A DNA stretch of 64,000 nucleotides from Bradyrhizobium sp. STM 3843 (GCF_000239815.1 NZ_CAFK01000014.1:35496-99495), one strand, 5' to 3'; shown: positions 25,140 through 35,084, numbered from the stretch's first letter. Notes: generated from the letters alone by a model not told the origin. A program made the numbers and translations.

Positions 25140-26345
25140 ATGACCGACCTTACCGCGTCACAACGAACCTTCGCCGCTGCGGCAAAGGCCCCAAACGCTG
25201 CATTGCGCGCGATCGTGATCGGATTGATCGCATTCCTCACCCTGGTCGATCTGTTCGCGACGCAGGCGGTGCTGCCGGCACTCGCCGCACGCTACCAGGT
25301 GATGCCGGCCGCGATGGCGCTTGCCGTCAACGCCTGCACCATGGGAATGGCGATCGCCAGCCTGCTCACCGGACTTCTCAGCCCGCAGATCGACCGCCGC
25401 CTCGGCATTTTCTCTAGCCTGGCCTTGCTTGCCGTGTTCACCGCCCTGCTCGCATCCGCGCCCAACATCGGCGTCTTCGCGGGGCTGCGAATCATGCAGG
25501 GCCTCTGCATGGCTTCCGCGTTCACGCTCACACTCGCGCATCTGGGCGAGCAGTGCAGCCTGATGGAGGCCGGCGGGGCGTTTGCGGCCTATATCACTGG
25601 AAACGTCGCCAGCAACCTGATCGGACGACTGACATCCGCCGGTCTCGCCGGCGCATTTGGATTGAGAGCCAGTTTCTATGTCTTCGCCGCGCTCAATCTG
25701 GCCGGCGCGCTGCTGGTGTTTCTATCCATCCGACGCATGCCGGCGGCATCCATGCCGAGCCCGCCCCGATCACCGCTCGGCGCGGTCGGCGCGCACTGGC
25801 GCAATCGGCCGTTGCGAGCTGCATTCGGGATCGGCTTCTGCATCCTGTTCGCTTTCATCGGCGCATTCACCTTCGTCAATTTCGTGCTGGTGCGGCCGCC
25901 ATTGTCGCTTGGAATGATGCAGGTCGGATTGGCTTACTTCGTGTTCCTGCCTTCGATTGCGACCACGCTGGCTGCGGGCCACGTGGCCGCACGCGTCGGC
26001 AGCCGCGCCGCGATCTGGGGCGCACTTGCAATCGCAGCGATCGGCCTGATGCTGATGCTTTCCGATCACTTGCGACCGGTCCTGGCCGGCATGGTGCTGG
26101 TAGGAATCGGAACCTTCTTTGCCCAGGCCGTTGCGACCGGCTTCGTCGGACGCGCGGCCGCTAGCGATCGCGGCATCGCCAGCGGCGTTTATCTCGCCTG
26201 TTACTTCGCCGGCGGCATCGTCGGCAGCGCGGTGCTGGGTCAGGTATTCGACCGCTTCGGCTGGGCCGCCTGCGTCGCGGGAATCGCGGCATCGCTGGGC
26301 ATCGCCGCGATTCTCACGGCGCGTCTCGTTGCGCCACAGGATTAG
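25140..26345 (+). CDS. MFS transporter (arabinose-efflux-like DHA1 exporter)
   Basis: A 401-residue inner-membrane protein with 12 predicted helices. Signature features are VDLFATQAVLPALAARYQ in helix 1, LSPQIDRRLGIFSSLAL (motif A region) and GLRIMQGLCMASAFTLTLAHLGE. It would export small molecules by proton antiport; the substrate is unknown. GAGGTCACCGCC precedes the ATG at 25140; a longer frame through MMLHILLIISEV is possible but less likely. Its TAG stop overlaps the TAA stop of fixS on the other strand by two bases, so the two convergent transcripts run into each other. Confidence 0.85.
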   Translation: MTDLTASQRTFAAAAKAPNAALRAIVIGLIAFLTLVDLFATQAVLPALAARYQVMPAAMALAVNACTMGMAIASLLTGLLSPQIDRRLGIFSSLALLAVFTALLASAPNIGVFAGLRIMQGLCMASAFTLTLAHLGEQCSLMEAGGAFAAYITGNVASNLIGRLTSAGLAGAFGLRASFYVFAALNLAGALLVFLSIRRMPAASMPSPPRSPLGAVGAHWRNRPLRAAFGIGFCILFAFIGAFTFVNFVLVRPPLSLGMMQVGLAYFVFLPSIATTLAAGHVAARVGSRAAIWGALAIAAIGLMLMLSDHLRPVLAGMVLVGIGTFFAQAVATGFVGRAAASDRGIASGVYLACYFAGGIVGSAVLGQVFDRFGWAACVAGIAASLGIAAILTARLVAPQD

Positions 26346-26524
26346 CGGTGGCCCTTTGCCGCCTGCGGCTGCGAGAGCGGCGGCTCATCATCATCGGCGA
26401 TCGCGCGCCACGCCGCGCCGTCGAGATCATCATATTGCCCGCTCTTGAGCGACCACAGGAAGGCGAGCAGGCCGGCAAGGCCGAGCGCGAGCGCGAGCGG
26501 CACCAGAATGATCATGACTTCCAT
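26342..26524 (-). CDS. fixS: cbb3-type cytochrome oxidase assembly protein
   Basis: A 60-residue protein (CcoS family) with one membrane helix (residues 3-26) and an acidic tail after LWSLKSGQYDDLDG, which is the conserved family signature. FixS is needed to insert cofactors into the cbb3 oxidase made by fixNOQP. GGGGAGGACG lies before the start, inside the end of fixI, and the two frames overlap by 13 bases, so translation is coupled. It is the last gene of fixGHIS. Confidence 0.9.
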   Translation of the reverse strand: MEVMIILVPLALALGLAGLLAFLWSLKSGQYDDLDGAAWRAIADDDEPPLSQPQAAKGHR

Positions 26525-28716
26525 GACACGTCCTCCCCGGCGACCTTGCGGGCGCGTAGCGCATTCAACATGACCAGGATCGATGAGCCGGACATCGCCG
26601 CTGCCGCAATCAGCGGGGTCACGACACCGCTGATCGCAAGCGGCACCGCGAGGACATTATAGCCAACCGCGAGCCAGAGGTTCTGCCGCATCAGATGCAG
26701 CGCCTTGCGCGCGTAGTCGATCGCAGCCAGCACCGGCGCCAGCGGCCGGCCCAGGAACACAAGATCGGCGGTGGCCTGGCTCAGATGCGCGGCCGAGATC
26801 GGCGACATCGAGACATGGGCAGCCGCAAGCGACGGCGCGTCATTCATGCCGTCACCGACCATCATCACCTTGATGCCATCGCGCTTCAGCTCTTCGATGC
26901 GCGCGATCTTATCAGCCGGCGTGACGCCGGCGCGCCATTCACTGACGCCGAGTGCAGCGGCCGCTGCCTTGACCGCGGCCTCGCGATCACCGGACAGAAT
27001 CTCGACCGCAATGCCACGACGCTTCAGCCCGGCGATGATCTTGTCCGCATCCGGACGCAAGCCCTGGCGGACCGAGAACAAGTACCTCTCCGCGCCACGG
27101 CTGAACGTCACGATCGACGCCTCGGGATCGAGGTCGATTTTCTGCGCGGCCAACGCTTCGGCATCACAGAAAGACGGCCGCCCCAGCCTGATCTCCATGC
27201 CATCGACGGTAGCGCGCACGCCCTGTCCCGGCTCCTCGACCGCACCGACCAGCGGCGCCTTCGCATTCGCCGCCTGCGCGACGGCCGACGCAACTGGATG
27301 ATGGCTTGATAAGGCGAGCCGGCCCGCCAGCGCGAACACATCGTGCGGAATGTCCGCCGCATTGACCACCTCGAGCTCGGGCAAGGTCAAAGTGCCGGTC
27401 TTGTCGAAAATGACGTGGTCGGCTTCGGCGAGGCGTTCGATGGCATCCCCCGCATTGAGCAGCACGCCGGACTTGAACATCGCACCCGACGCGACCGTCT
27501 GCACCGTCGGAATCGCAAGCCCGAGCGCGCAGGGACAGGTGATGATGAGCACCGCGATGCCGGTGACGACGGCATCATGCCAGGTTGCGCCTGCGAGCAC
27601 CCAGCCGAGCACGGTGAGCGCCGCGGTCGCATGCACCACCGGTGCATAGAGCCGCGAAGCACGGTCGGCGAGCCGCATGTAGCGTGAGCGCGCCTGCAGC
27701 GCGTTGTCGAGCAGGCGCGTGATCTCCGCGAGCAGCGTGCCTTCGGCAGCGGCGGAGACCCTCACGCGCAGCGTGCCGGAGATATTCAGCGAGCCGGCAT
27801 AGACGGCGGTGCCCTGCTCCGCCGGCACATACAGCGTCTCGCCGGTGATCAGGCTCTGGTCGATCTCCGAGCGTCCCTCGACAACGACACCGTCGACGGC
27901 GCAGCGTTCGCCGGGCCGCAGCAGCACGATATCGCCCGCGCGGATCGCCGCCACCGGCACTTCGGAAATCTCGTCGGTGCCGATGAATTTGGTCGCCGTT
28001 TCCGCCTTCAGCGCAGCCAGATTCCCGGCAACCGCGCGCGTTCGCCGCCGCATGTTCTGGTCGAGATAGCGGCCGACCAGGAGAAAGGTCAGCAGCATGA
28101 TCGCGGCATCGAAATAGGCATGCTCGGCGTGGTGGAAGGTCTCCACCACGGACATGCCGAGCGCCAGGATCACGCCGATGCAGATCGGCACGTCCATATT
28201 GACGTTGCCGGACCGAAGCGCGCGCCAGGCCGAGCGGAAGAACGGCTGGCCCGCATAGGCCGCCGCCGGCAAAGCGATGACTGCCGACAGCCAATGGAAG
28301 AAGTCGCGCTGCTCCGGCAGCATGTCGCTGACATTGCCCGACCAGACCGGGATCGACAGCATCATCACGTTCATGGTGGCGAACGCCGCAACACCAAGAC
28401 AGCGCAGCAGAAAGCGCGATTCCTCGGCCTCGGTGGCTTCTGCGCTCGCCTTCTCGAACGGATAGGCCTTGTAGCCGAGCTCGGCGAGCCGATCAATAAA
28501 CTTGGCCGGATCGAGCGTCCCCTGCTTCCACTCCAGCGCGACACGGCGGTCGGTCAGGTTGACACGCGCCAAGGTCACGTCAGGAAGCGCCGACAGGCCG
28601 CGCTCGATCTTCGCCATGCAGCCTGCGCAGCTGACACCCTCGACGGCGAGATCGATATGCCTCAAGCCCGAACCGAGATCCTTGACGTAGTGGGAGAAGT
28701 CGCGCGTCACCTGCAT
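26512..28716 (-). CDS. fixI: copper-translocating P1B-type ATPase for cbb3 oxidase assembly
   Basis: A 734-residue membrane ATPase. The N-terminal metal-binding domain has Cys30-Ala-Gly-Cys33 (GVSCAGC). The transport helix carries CPC (ITCPCALGLAIP), the phosphorylation site is the Asp of FDKTGTLTLPE, and GDGMNDAPSLA forms the hinge. FixI/CcoI exports copper for the CuB centre of the oxidase. The start MQVTRDFSHY at 28716 was chosen because the preceding 29 codons overlap the end of fixH in another frame. It lies 11 bases after fixH. Confidence 0.93.
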   Translation of the reverse strand: MQVTRDFSHYVKDLGSGLRHIDLAVEGVSCAGCMAKIERGLSALPDVTLARVNLTDRRVALEWKQGTLDPAKFIDRLAELGYKAYPFEKASAEATEAEESRFLLRCLGVAAFATMNVMMLSIPVWSGNVSDMLPEQRDFFHWLSAVIALPAAAYAGQPFFRSAWRALRSGNVNMDVPICIGVILALGMSVVETFHHAEHAYFDAAIMLLTFLLVGRYLDQNMRRRTRAVAGNLAALKAETATKFIGTDEISEVPVAAIRAGDIVLLRPGERCAVDGVVVEGRSEIDQSLITGETLYVPAEQGTAVYAGSLNISGTLRVRVSAAAEGTLLAEITRLLDNALQARSRYMRLADRASRLYAPVVHATAALTVLGWVLAGATWHDAVVTGIAVLIITCPCALGLAIPTVQTVASGAMFKSGVLLNAGDAIERLAEADHVIFDKTGTLTLPELEVVNAADIPHDVFALAGRLALSSHHPVASAVAQAANAKAPLVGAVEEPGQGVRATVDGMEIRLGRPSFCDAEALAAQKIDLDPEASIVTFSRGAERYLFSVRQGLRPDADKIIAGLKRRGIAVEILSGDREAAVKAAAAALGVSEWRAGVTPADKIARIEELKRDGIKVMMVGDGMNDAPSLAAAHVSMSPISAAHLSQATADLVFLGRPLAPVLAAIDYARKALHLMRQNLWLAVGYNVLAVPLAISGVVTPLIAAAAMSGSSILVMLNALRARKVAGEDVSWKS

Positions 28717-28727
28717 GACGAATTCCT

Positions 28728-29228
28728 TTAGTTCAACAGCACGCGGTTCTTGGAGAGGAACATCCGCTCGCCGCGGGCGTCGCCTTCCAGCACCAAGTCC
28801 CACTGGCCCGGCGCGACCTGTCCGGCGGTGCCGCGATAGATTCCGGTGCCGATTTCGGCGAGGTCGACCGCCTGGTCGGCGCGCTTGTCCGTCGGCCGCT
28901 CCAGCCGGCCCTGGAACGACAGGCCCGAGACCGGCTTGCCGCTATTGTCCTTGGCCGCGACCTGCACGATCGCCGCGCCATCCCGGCCGCGTTCGACATG
29001 AGCTTCGACCTGCCAGCCGCGCGCGGCCTGCGCCCGCGCCGCCGCGATCTCCTTCTCATAGCCGAGGCTCGCGCTGTAGGCGCTGTCCACCTCAGTCCCC
29101 GGCAAGGTCGAGATCGCAAGCCGCATCATCACGACATTGACCCCAATGACGGTACCGAAGAACGCAATCAGGATCAGAAGCACCATGCGACCGGTCAGCG
29201 GTCTGGATTGTTCGGAACGGCTGCTCAT
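28728..29228 (-). CDS. fixH: FixH family protein (cbb3 oxidase assembly)
   Basis: A 166-residue protein with one N-terminal membrane helix (MVLLILIAFFGTVIGVNVVMMRLAI) and a periplasmic domain with GIYRGTAGQVAPGQWDLVLEG, the pattern seen in FixH. It works with FixG, FixI and FixS to mature the cbb3 oxidase; its exact biochemical step is not settled. The start MSSRSEQ at 29228 avoids an overlap with fixG; a start at 29249 is possible. The gap to fixG is 17 bases. Confidence 0.88.
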   Translation of the reverse strand: MSSRSEQSRPLTGRMVLLILIAFFGTVIGVNVVMMRLAISTLPGTEVDSAYSASLGYEKEIAAARAQAARGWQVEAHVERGRDGAAIVQVAAKDNSGKPVSGLSFQGRLERPTDKRADQAVDLAEIGTGIYRGTAGQVAPGQWDLVLEGDARGERMFLSKNRVLLN

Positions 29229-29245
29229 GCCTTGGTCCCCAAAGC

Positions 29246-30712
29246 TCAAGGATTGACGAAATTGTCGGTCGCGGAAGCCACCACGCCGAGCCCGATGTCG
29301 GTGACGTGGAACTTGACCGGCACCGACTTCTCCGGATTGTTCTCCGCAGGCGCGGTGACCAGAAGCCGCAGCTCCTCGGTCTGGTCGCGCCCGACCACGA
29401 TCATCGGCCGATCGGGCGTGACGGAATCGGCGCCGACGACGTGGACGGTGGCATTCGCCGGGCCCTCGATGTCGATCGCGATGAGGCGGTCGAAGCCGTG
29501 CTTGTTCAGCACGCGCATCGTATAGGCGTTGCGGATCGAGCCGTCTGACAGCTTCACCGCCAGCGGGTTGCGATCGTGCAGCACGTTGACATCGAGCAGC
29601 GAGCGGTTCAGCAGCGTATAGAGCATGATGCCGCCGACCACCGCGATGATCGCGCCATAAGCGATGGTGCGCGGGCGCACCGGCCGATAGATCGGCGGCT
29701 CGCCGGCCTCGCGGCGGTGGATGTTGATGTCGTTGTCATAACCGATCAGCCTGGTCGGGCGACCGATCTTGGTCATCACCGTGTCGCAGGCGTCGATGCA
29801 CAGGCCGCACTGGATGCAATCCATCTGCGCGCCATCGCGGATGTCGATCCCGGTCGGGCACACCGCGACGCATTGCCGGCAGTCGATACAGTCGCCGGCC
29901 TTCTCGCCGAGCGCACGCAGTTCGGCCGCCTTCTTGACCGACATCCGCTTCTCGCCGCGATCGTAGCGATAGGTGACGTTGAGCGCCCACTCGTCGGTCA
30001 GCGAGGCCTGGATGCGCGGCCACGGACACATGTAGACGCAGACCTGCTCGCGCATGAAGCCTGCGAGCACGTAGGTGGTCGCGGTCAGCATCGCGATCCA
30101 GACATAGGCAAGCACCGGTCCCTGGAAGGTGACGAGCTGCTTCACCAAGGTCGGCGCGTCGCTGAAATAGAGCACCCAGGCGCCGCCGGTCCACCACGCG
30201 ATCAGGAGCCAGATCGAATGCTTGAGCACGAGCTCGGAGATGCGTTCGAGCTTCATCGGATCAGCGGAGGCATCCTTTTTCATCCGCTCGCGCCGGTCGC
30301 CCTCAATCAGCCGTTCGACGGCATAGAACAGATCGGTCCACACCGTCTGCGGGCAGAGATAGCCACACCAGATGCGGCCGCCGATCGCGTTCATCAGGAA
30401 CAGCGCGACAGCCGCGATGATCAGAAGCCCGGTGAAGTAGTAGACTTCCTGCGGCCAGAGCTCGATGAAGAAGAAGTAGAAGCGCCGGTTCGGGAAATCG
30501 ATCAGCACCGCCTGATCCGGCGCGTCAAGGCCGCGATTCCAGCGCACGAAGGGCAGGAAGTAATAGACCCCGAGGCAGAGGCCCATCAGGCTCCATTTGA
30601 TCCGGCGAAATGTGCCGGAGACGCTTTGCGGGTAGACTTTCTTATGGGCCGCATAGAGCGGCCCCGAATCGTCGACCGGCAGCAGATCTTCCGGTTTTAC
30701 CGTCTTATTCAT
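29246..30712 (-). CDS. fixG: membrane ferredoxin-like protein CcoG/FixG
   Basis: A 488-residue inner-membrane protein. Several helices (about 35-220, including IWCGYLCPQTVW and MCPWPRIQ) are followed by two [4Fe-4S] cluster motifs, CIDCRQCVAVCPTGIDIRDG and CIQCGLCIDACD at about 275-320, and an Ig-like periplasmic C-terminal domain. FixG takes part in copper reduction and assembly of the cbb3 oxidase. It is the first gene of fixGHIS, and a FixK-type box lies 56 bases upstream of its start with the same geometry as that of fixN. Confidence 0.93.
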   Translation of the reverse strand: MNKTVKPEDLLPVDDSGPLYAAHKKVYPQSVSGTFRRIKWSLMGLCLGVYYFLPFVRWNRGLDAPDQAVLIDFPNRRFYFFFIELWPQEVYYFTGLLIIAAVALFLMNAIGGRIWCGYLCPQTVWTDLFYAVERLIEGDRRERMKKDASADPMKLERISELVLKHSIWLLIAWWTGGAWVLYFSDAPTLVKQLVTFQGPVLAYVWIAMLTATTYVLAGFMREQVCVYMCPWPRIQASLTDEWALNVTYRYDRGEKRMSVKKAAELRALGEKAGDCIDCRQCVAVCPTGIDIRDGAQMDCIQCGLCIDACDTVMTKIGRPTRLIGYDNDINIHRREAGEPPIYRPVRPRTIAYGAIIAVVGGIMLYTLLNRSLLDVNVLHDRNPLAVKLSDGSIRNAYTMRVLNKHGFDRLIAIDIEGPANATVHVVGADSVTPDRPMIVVGRDQTEELRLLVTAPAENNPEKSVPVKFHVTDIGLGVVASATDNFVNP

Positions 30713-30768
30713 GGCTGGGATTCATCTCGCATTTGCGGCCGAAGGTATGCTCACCTCCGGCCGCCCGT

Positions 30769-30782
30769 TTGATCCAGCTCAA
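30769..30782 (-). promoter_or_regulatory. fixG: FixK2/FNR-type box for fixGHIS
   Basis: TTGATCCAGCTCAA is a full match to TTGA-N6-TCAA. Its centre lies 63.5 bases upstream of the fixG start codon. It sits in the 98-base gap between fixP and fixG, so fixGHIS has its own anaerobic promoter. Confidence 0.85.
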
Positions 30783-30810
30783 TCAGAACGAAAGTTCCGT
30801 TGGACTTCCG

Positions 30811-31683
30811 TTACTTTCCACCACCCAGCGAGTGGACATAGACTGCCATCGCCTTGATGGTTGCAGGGTCGAGCCGCCCTTCCCAGGCCGGCATCACGCC
30901 GCCACGACCATTGGTAATGGTCTCGATCACGGTCGCCTCGTCCGAGCCGTACAGCCAGATCTTGTCGGTCAGGTTCGGCGCGCCGAGCTCCGGATTGCCC
31001 TTGGCATTATCGCCGTGGCAGGCCGCGCAGTTTTCCGCAAAGATCTTGGCGCCGGCGGCGGCGTCATAGCCCTGCCGGGTCGGCAGGCCGGACAACGACC
31101 GCACATAGTTGGCGACGTTGACGATCTCCGGCGGCTTCAGCATGCCGTCCTTGCCGAAGGCGAGCATCTGGCCTTCGTGAGCTTTCGCATTGCCGGAACG
31201 CGCGCCGTAACGGATCGTCTGCTCGATCTGATCGAGCGTGCCGCCCCACAGCCAGTCGTCATCGTTCAGGTTCGGAAAGCCCTTCGCGCCGGTCGCGCCG
31301 GTACCGTGGCACGGTGCGCAATTGTCGCCGAACACGGTCTTGCCGCGGGCCCGTGCCAGGGCAAGCAGCGCCGGGTCCTTCTCGATGTCGGCGAGCGAGG
31401 CCGTCGCGAGCGCCGCCATCTTCTCCCCGCGGATCTTCTCGAGATTGGCAAGCTCGACCGCCACTTCCGCGCGGGAGGAGTAGCCGAGCAGCCCTTTGGT
31501 GTTGCTCGATATCAGGGGCCACGCCGGATAGACGATCCAGTAGGCGATCGCCCAGACGATGGTGATGTAGAAGGTGATCAGCCACCACCGCGGCAGCGGC
31601 GTGTTGAGCTCCTTGATGCCGTCCCAGGCATGGCCGGTGGTGGCGGTGCCGGAGACGGTGTCGATTTCGCTATGGTCAGCCAT
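30811..31683 (-). CDS. fixP: cbb3 cytochrome oxidase dihaem subunit III
   Basis: A 290-residue membrane-anchored dihaem cytochrome c that feeds electrons into the oxidase. One N-terminal helix (about 33-58, ITFYITIVWAIAYWIVYP) is followed by two class I haem domains with Cys-Ala-Pro-Cys-His (DNCAPCHG) and Cys-Ala-Ala-Cys-His (NCAACHGD) and later methionines (GQMLAFGKDGML, GGVMPAWEGRL) as axial ligands. The spacing is 6 bases after fixQ. It is the last gene of fixNOQP. Confidence 0.95.
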   Translation of the reverse strand: MADHSEIDTVSGTATTGHAWDGIKELNTPLPRWWLITFYITIVWAIAYWIVYPAWPLISSNTKGLLGYSSRAEVAVELANLEKIRGEKMAALATASLADIEKDPALLALARARGKTVFGDNCAPCHGTGATGAKGFPNLNDDDWLWGGTLDQIEQTIRYGARSGNAKAHEGQMLAFGKDGMLKPPEIVNVANYVRSLSGLPTRQGYDAAAGAKIFAENCAACHGDNAKGNPELGAPNLTDKIWLYGSDEATVIETITNGRGGVMPAWEGRLDPATIKAMAVYVHSLGGGK

Positions 31684-31689
31684 GATGAT

Positions 31690-31854
31690 TTAATCCTCCC
31701 GCAACGGCATGCGTGCCGCCTCGTCGAAAGCGGCCTGGTTGCGAGGCCAGAGGGCATAGGTCACGATCGCGATGAAAATCGCGACGAAGATCGGGGTCCA
31801 CAGCGTCGTCACCAGGGACGACGCGATATTCTCAATCGCAAGGATGGGCTTCAT
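31690..31854 (-). CDS. fixQ: cbb3 oxidase small subunit IV
   Basis: A 54-residue protein with one membrane helix (LVTTLWTPIFVAIFIAIVTYAL) and a charged tail, typical of FixQ/CcoQ, which stabilises the interaction of FixP with the core. The start MKPILAIENIASS at 31854 was chosen; the frame is open 24 codons further upstream, but that stretch overlaps fixO and is not conserved. It lies 19 bases after fixO and 6 before fixP. Confidence 0.9.
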   Translation of the reverse strand: MKPILAIENIASSLVTTLWTPIFVAIFIAIVTYALWPRNQAAFDEAARMPLRED

Positions 31855-31873
31855 GATTCTTGCCTTCCTAAGC

Positions 31874-32608
31874 TCAGCGGAGGTTGGCTTTTTCGTTGTA
31901 GAGCTTGAAGTCGACCAGCGTCCCAAGCATCTGCAGGTAGGCGATCAGCGCGTCCATCTCGGTCGGCGCACCCGGCTTGCCGTCGAAATTGCGGACCACC
32001 GCCTTCGGATAACGCTTGGTCAGCGCCTCCGAACCGGCACCGTCCGGATCGACCTGGGCCTTGAGGTCCGCTTCGGCGTTGGCGATCTGATCGTCCGTAT
32101 AGGGCACGCCCACCGCCCGCAGCGTCTTCAGATGGTCTGCGATATTGCTCGCGTTGAGCTCGGTCTCCTTCAGGAACGGATAGCCGGGCATCACCGATTG
32201 CGGCACGATCGCGCGCGGGTTGGTCAGATGGGTGACGTGCCAGTCGTCGGAATATTTGGCGCCGACGCGGGCGAGGTCAGGACCGGTACGCTTCGACCCC
32301 CATTGGAACGGATGGTCGTACATGCTCTCCGCCGCCAGCGAGAAGTGGCCGTAGCGCTCCACCTCGTCGCGCAGCGGACGGATCATCTGCGAGTGGCAGA
32401 GATAGCAGCCCTCGCGGACGTAGATGTTGCGGCCGGCCAATTCCAGCGGCGTGTAGGGACGCACGCCATCGACCACCTCGATCGTGCTCTTCAGATAGAA
32501 CAGCGGAGTGATCTCGACGAGGCCGCCGATCGCGATCACCAGCAGGATGCCGATGACCAGGATGATCGAGTTCTTCTCGATGACTTGGTGTCGTTGCCAG
32601 AAAGACAT
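31874..32608 (-). CDS. fixO: cbb3 cytochrome oxidase monohaem subunit II
   Basis: A 244-residue membrane-anchored monohaem cytochrome c. A helix at about 12-35 ([19 protein letters not shown]) is followed by the haem site Cys-Tyr-Leu-Cys-His ([13 protein letters not shown]) and the conserved [16 protein letters not shown] and VMPGYPFL with the methionine ligand. It carries electrons from FixP to FixN. The start MSFWQRHQ at 32608 lies 14 bases after fixN. Confidence 0.95.
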   Translation of the reverse strand: MSFWQRHQVIEKNSIILVIGILLVIAIGGLVEITPLFYLKSTIEVVDGVRPYTPLELAGRNIYVREGCYLCHSQMIRPLRDEVERYGHFSLAAESMYDHPFQWGSKRTGPDLARVGAKYSDDWHVTHLTNPRAIVPQSVMPGYPFLKETELNASNIADHLKTLRAVGVPYTDDQIANAEADLKAQVDPDGAGSEALTKRYPKAVVRNFDGKPGAPTEMDALIAYLQMLGTLVDFKLYNEKANLR

Positions 32609-32622
32609 GGTGTGATCGCTCC

Positions 32623-34272
32623 TCATTCCGCCGGCTGAAGCGCGACGGGCGATTCGACTTCCGCCTCACCGACACGCACGGTCATCCAAAGATTGTAGGC
32701 CATGATCAGTGAGCCGATCAGGAACAGCGCCCCGCCGGCGGCACGGATGATGTAGAAGGGATGCATCGCCTCGACGGTCTCGATGAACGAGTACTCAAGG
32801 AAGCCGAGCGCCGTGTAGGACCGCCACATCAGGCCCTGCAGGATGCCCGAGACCCACATCGCGGAGATGTAGAGCACGATGCCGAGCGTTGCAGTCCAGA
32901 AGTGCCAGTTGACCAGCTTGAGGCTGTAGAGGCCACGGCGATTCCAGGCCCACGGCACCAGGCAGTACAGCGCGCCGAAGGAGACGAAGCCGACCCAGCC
33001 GAGCGCACCGGAGTGCACGTGACCGATGGTCCAATCGGTGTAGTGGCTGAGCGAATTGACCACCTTGATCGACATCATCGGGCCTTCGAAGGTCGACATG
33101 CCGTAGAAAGCGACGGAGACGACCAGCATGCGCAGCACCGGGTCGGTGCGGAGCTTGTCCCAGGCACCCGACAGGGTCATCAGGCCGTTGATCATGCCGC
33201 CCCAGGAAGGCATCCACAGCATCACCGAGAAGGTCATGCCCAGGGTCTGGGCCCAATCCGGCAGCGCAGTGTAGTGCAGGTGGTGCGGACCAGCCCAGAT
33301 GTAGAGGAAGATCAGCGCCCAGAAGTGGATGATCGACAGCCGGTAGGAATAGATCGGCCGCTCCGCCCGCTTCGGAATGAAGTAGTACATGATGGCGAGG
33401 AAGCCGGCGGTCAGGAAGAAGCCGACTGCGTTGTGCCCGTACCACCACTGGAACATCGCGTCCTGCACACCGCCCCAGGCGACGTAGGACTTCGAGCCGA
33501 GCAGCGAGACCGGCAGCGCCGGGTTGTTGCCAAGGTGCAGAACCGCGATGGTGACGATGAAGGCAAGGTAGAACCAGTTCGCCACGAAGATGTGCGGCTC
33601 CTTGCGCTTGATGACGGTCACCAGGAACACGAGCAGATAGGTGACCCAGACGATGGTCAGCCACAGGTCGGAGTACCACTCAGGCTCGGCATATTCCTTC
33701 GACTGCGTCACGCCGAGTAGATAGCCGGTGCCCGCGATCAGGATGAAGAAGTTGTAGCCGACCACCACGAACCAGGGGGCGAGATCGCCCGCGAGACGCG
33801 TGCGGCAGGTCCGCTGCACGACGTAGAACGAGGTCGCAAGCAACACGTTGCCGCCGAAGGCGAAGATCACCGCCGACGTATGCAGCGGCCGCAACCGTCC
33901 GAAGCTGGTCCACGGCAGATCGAAATTGAGCCAGGGCCAAGCGAGCTGGCTGGCGATGATCAACCCGACCGTGAAGCCCGCAATGCCCCAGAACATCGCC
34001 ATGAAGGATGCGAACTTGACCGGGCCGAGATTGTAATTCGGCCGGCCGTTGATCTCCTGCGGCGGCAGCTCGGCCGGACGCTCGAAGTAACGGTTGAGAA
34101 TCACGAATACGGACGCCGCGCTCGCAGCCGCCCCGAGCGAGGCGTGGAACGCGAAGGCCGGATCCAGCGCTTTCGCGGCGGCAAAGACGCACAGGAAAGC
34201 GGTAACGGCGAAAATGAGCGCCAGCCCACTTTCACCGATGGTCATTGATTTTGCTGTTGAGGACGCGCTCAT
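32623..34272 (-). CDS. fixN: cbb3 cytochrome oxidase catalytic subunit I
   Basis: A 549-residue, about 12-helix haem-copper oxidase that reduces O2 with high affinity and pumps protons, used for respiration at very low oxygen. Visible features are the haem-ligand histidines in [13 protein letters not shown] and [14 protein letters not shown], the CuB region [22 protein letters not shown] with its cross-linked-tyrosine position, and [12 protein letters not shown]. The ATG at 34272 begins MSASSTAK. A perfect FixK-type box lies 57 bases upstream. It is the first gene of fixNOQP. Confidence 0.96.
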   Translation of the reverse strand: MSASSTAKSMTIGESGLALIFAVTAFLCVFAAAKALDPAFAFHASLGAAASAASVFVILNRYFERPAELPPQEINGRPNYNLGPVKFASFMAMFWGIAGFTVGLIIASQLAWPWLNFDLPWTSFGRLRPLHTSAVIFAFGGNVLLATSFYVVQRTCRTRLAGDLAPWFVVVGYNFFILIAGTGYLLGVTQSKEYAEPEWYSDLWLTIVWVTYLLVFLVTVIKRKEPHIFVANWFYLAFIVTIAVLHLGNNPALPVSLLGSKSYVAWGGVQDAMFQWWYGHNAVGFFLTAGFLAIMYYFIPKRAERPIYSYRLSIIHFWALIFLYIWAGPHHLHYTALPDWAQTLGMTFSVMLWMPSWGGMINGLMTLSGAWDKLRTDPVLRMLVVSVAFYGMSTFEGPMMSIKVVNSLSHYTDWTIGHVHSGALGWVGFVSFGALYCLVPWAWNRRGLYSLKLVNWHFWTATLGIVLYISAMWVSGILQGLMWRSYTALGFLEYSFIETVEAMHPFYIIRAAGGALFLIGSLIMAYNLWMTVRVGEAEVESPVALQPAE

Positions 34273-34328
34273 GCGGAATCTCGCTGAAAGAAGACGAGAC
34301 TAGCAACCATAATCGGGCACACGGGGAA

Positions 34329-34342
34329 TTGATCGAAATCAA
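34329..34342 (-). promoter_or_regulatory. fixN: FixK2/FNR-type box for fixNOQP
   Basis: TTGATCGAAATCAA is a perfect match to the consensus TTGAT-N4-ATCAA. Its centre is 63.5 bases from the fixN start codon. If it acts as a class II site at -41.5, transcription starts near 34294. Confidence 0.9.
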
Positions 34343-34658
34343 GATGAGTAAGTAATGGTTTTGCCGCTTTCGCAGTATTCGACAGCCGCGCAGCCTATTC
34401 GTTACGCATGACGCAATCGTCCGTATCTATACGGGCCGAGTTCGAGTTGCGGTTCGCGACGCGTGCAGCCGTCAAACAGAGGCATTCGGCGTGGGACGAA
34501 AGCGCAAATGTGCGTTCCGATCAGCTTGTTCGCGCGATCGTCACCGGAACTCCAAATTCAAGAGCCGCCCCCAGCGGGCGGTTCATGACAATCGCTTCAG
34601 TTTCACAATCGCTTCGGTTTCGCTGCGAAATCCATCAGGGACGTTCTGAATCGGATTC
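34343..34658. other. intergenic region between fixN and the CBS gene
   Basis: This 316-base stretch holds no convincing gene. A hairpin CCGCCC-CCAGC-GGGCGG is at 34565-34581. A 17-base unit ACAATCGCTTC(A/G)GTTTC is duplicated in tandem at 34588-34604 and 34605-34621. The hairpin may stop transcripts of the upstream stress operon, though no T-run follows. Confidence 0.5.
34588..34621. repeat. tandem 17-bp duplication
   Basis: Two adjacent 17-base units differ at one position: ACAATCGCTTCAGTTTC, then ACAATCGCTTCGGTTTC. They lie just downstream of the CBS-domain gene in non-coding sequence and look like a recent slippage duplication. Confidence 0.75.
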
Positions 34659-35084
34659 CTAGCGATTGGCCGCGGCCGCCAGCGCGCGCACGATATCTTC
34701 ACGCGCGATGATGCCGACCAGCCGGTTCTCGCCATCGGTCACCGGCAGGCTGCGAATGCGATGCTCGACCATGAGCTGCAGCACCCGCGTCAGCTTGGTG
34801 TCCGGACGGACGTAGATGAACTCCGTCGTCATGATGTCTGAGACCTTGCGGTTCATCAGGTCGCTGTATTGCGGGAGCATCTGGTTCTGCGTGAACGCAA
34901 AGCACCTCAGCATGTCGAACTTGGTGACGATGCCGATGACCGCGTCGTTGTCCGTCACCGGATAGGAGTTGAAATCGTCACGGTCGAGCATCTCGCTCAG
35001 CTCGCGCACCGTCGTGTCGCGAGTGACCGTCTTGACGTCCCGCGTCATATAGTTGCCGGCTGTCTCTTCGAGAAATCTGTACAA
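34659..35084 (-). CDS. CBS-domain protein
   Basis: A 141-residue protein made of two CBS domains: residues about 12-65 (MTRDVKTVTRDTTVRELSEML, YPVTDNDAVIGIVTKFD) and about 80-137 (VSDIMTTEFIYVRPDTKL, LPVTDGENRLVGIIARED). Paired CBS domains bind adenosyl nucleotides and sense energy state. It lies 34 bases after the universal-stress gene, so they form an operon that the FixK-like box at 36009 would control under low oxygen. A homologue in the same place beside fixN is remembered from B. diazoefficiens. Confidence 0.9.
   Translation of the reverse strand: MYRFLEETAGNYMTRDVKTVTRDTTVRELSEMLDRDDFNSYPVTDNDAVIGIVTKFDMLRCFAFTQNQMLPQYSDLMNRKVSDIMTTEFIYVRPDTKLTRVLQLMVEHRIRSLPVTDGENRLVGIIAREDIVRALAAAANR

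Noticed and set aside
34408..34662. An 84-codon plus-strand frame between fixN and the CBS gene
   Set aside because: It has no ribosome-binding site, includes the tandem 17-bp duplication, and the composition is not protein-like.
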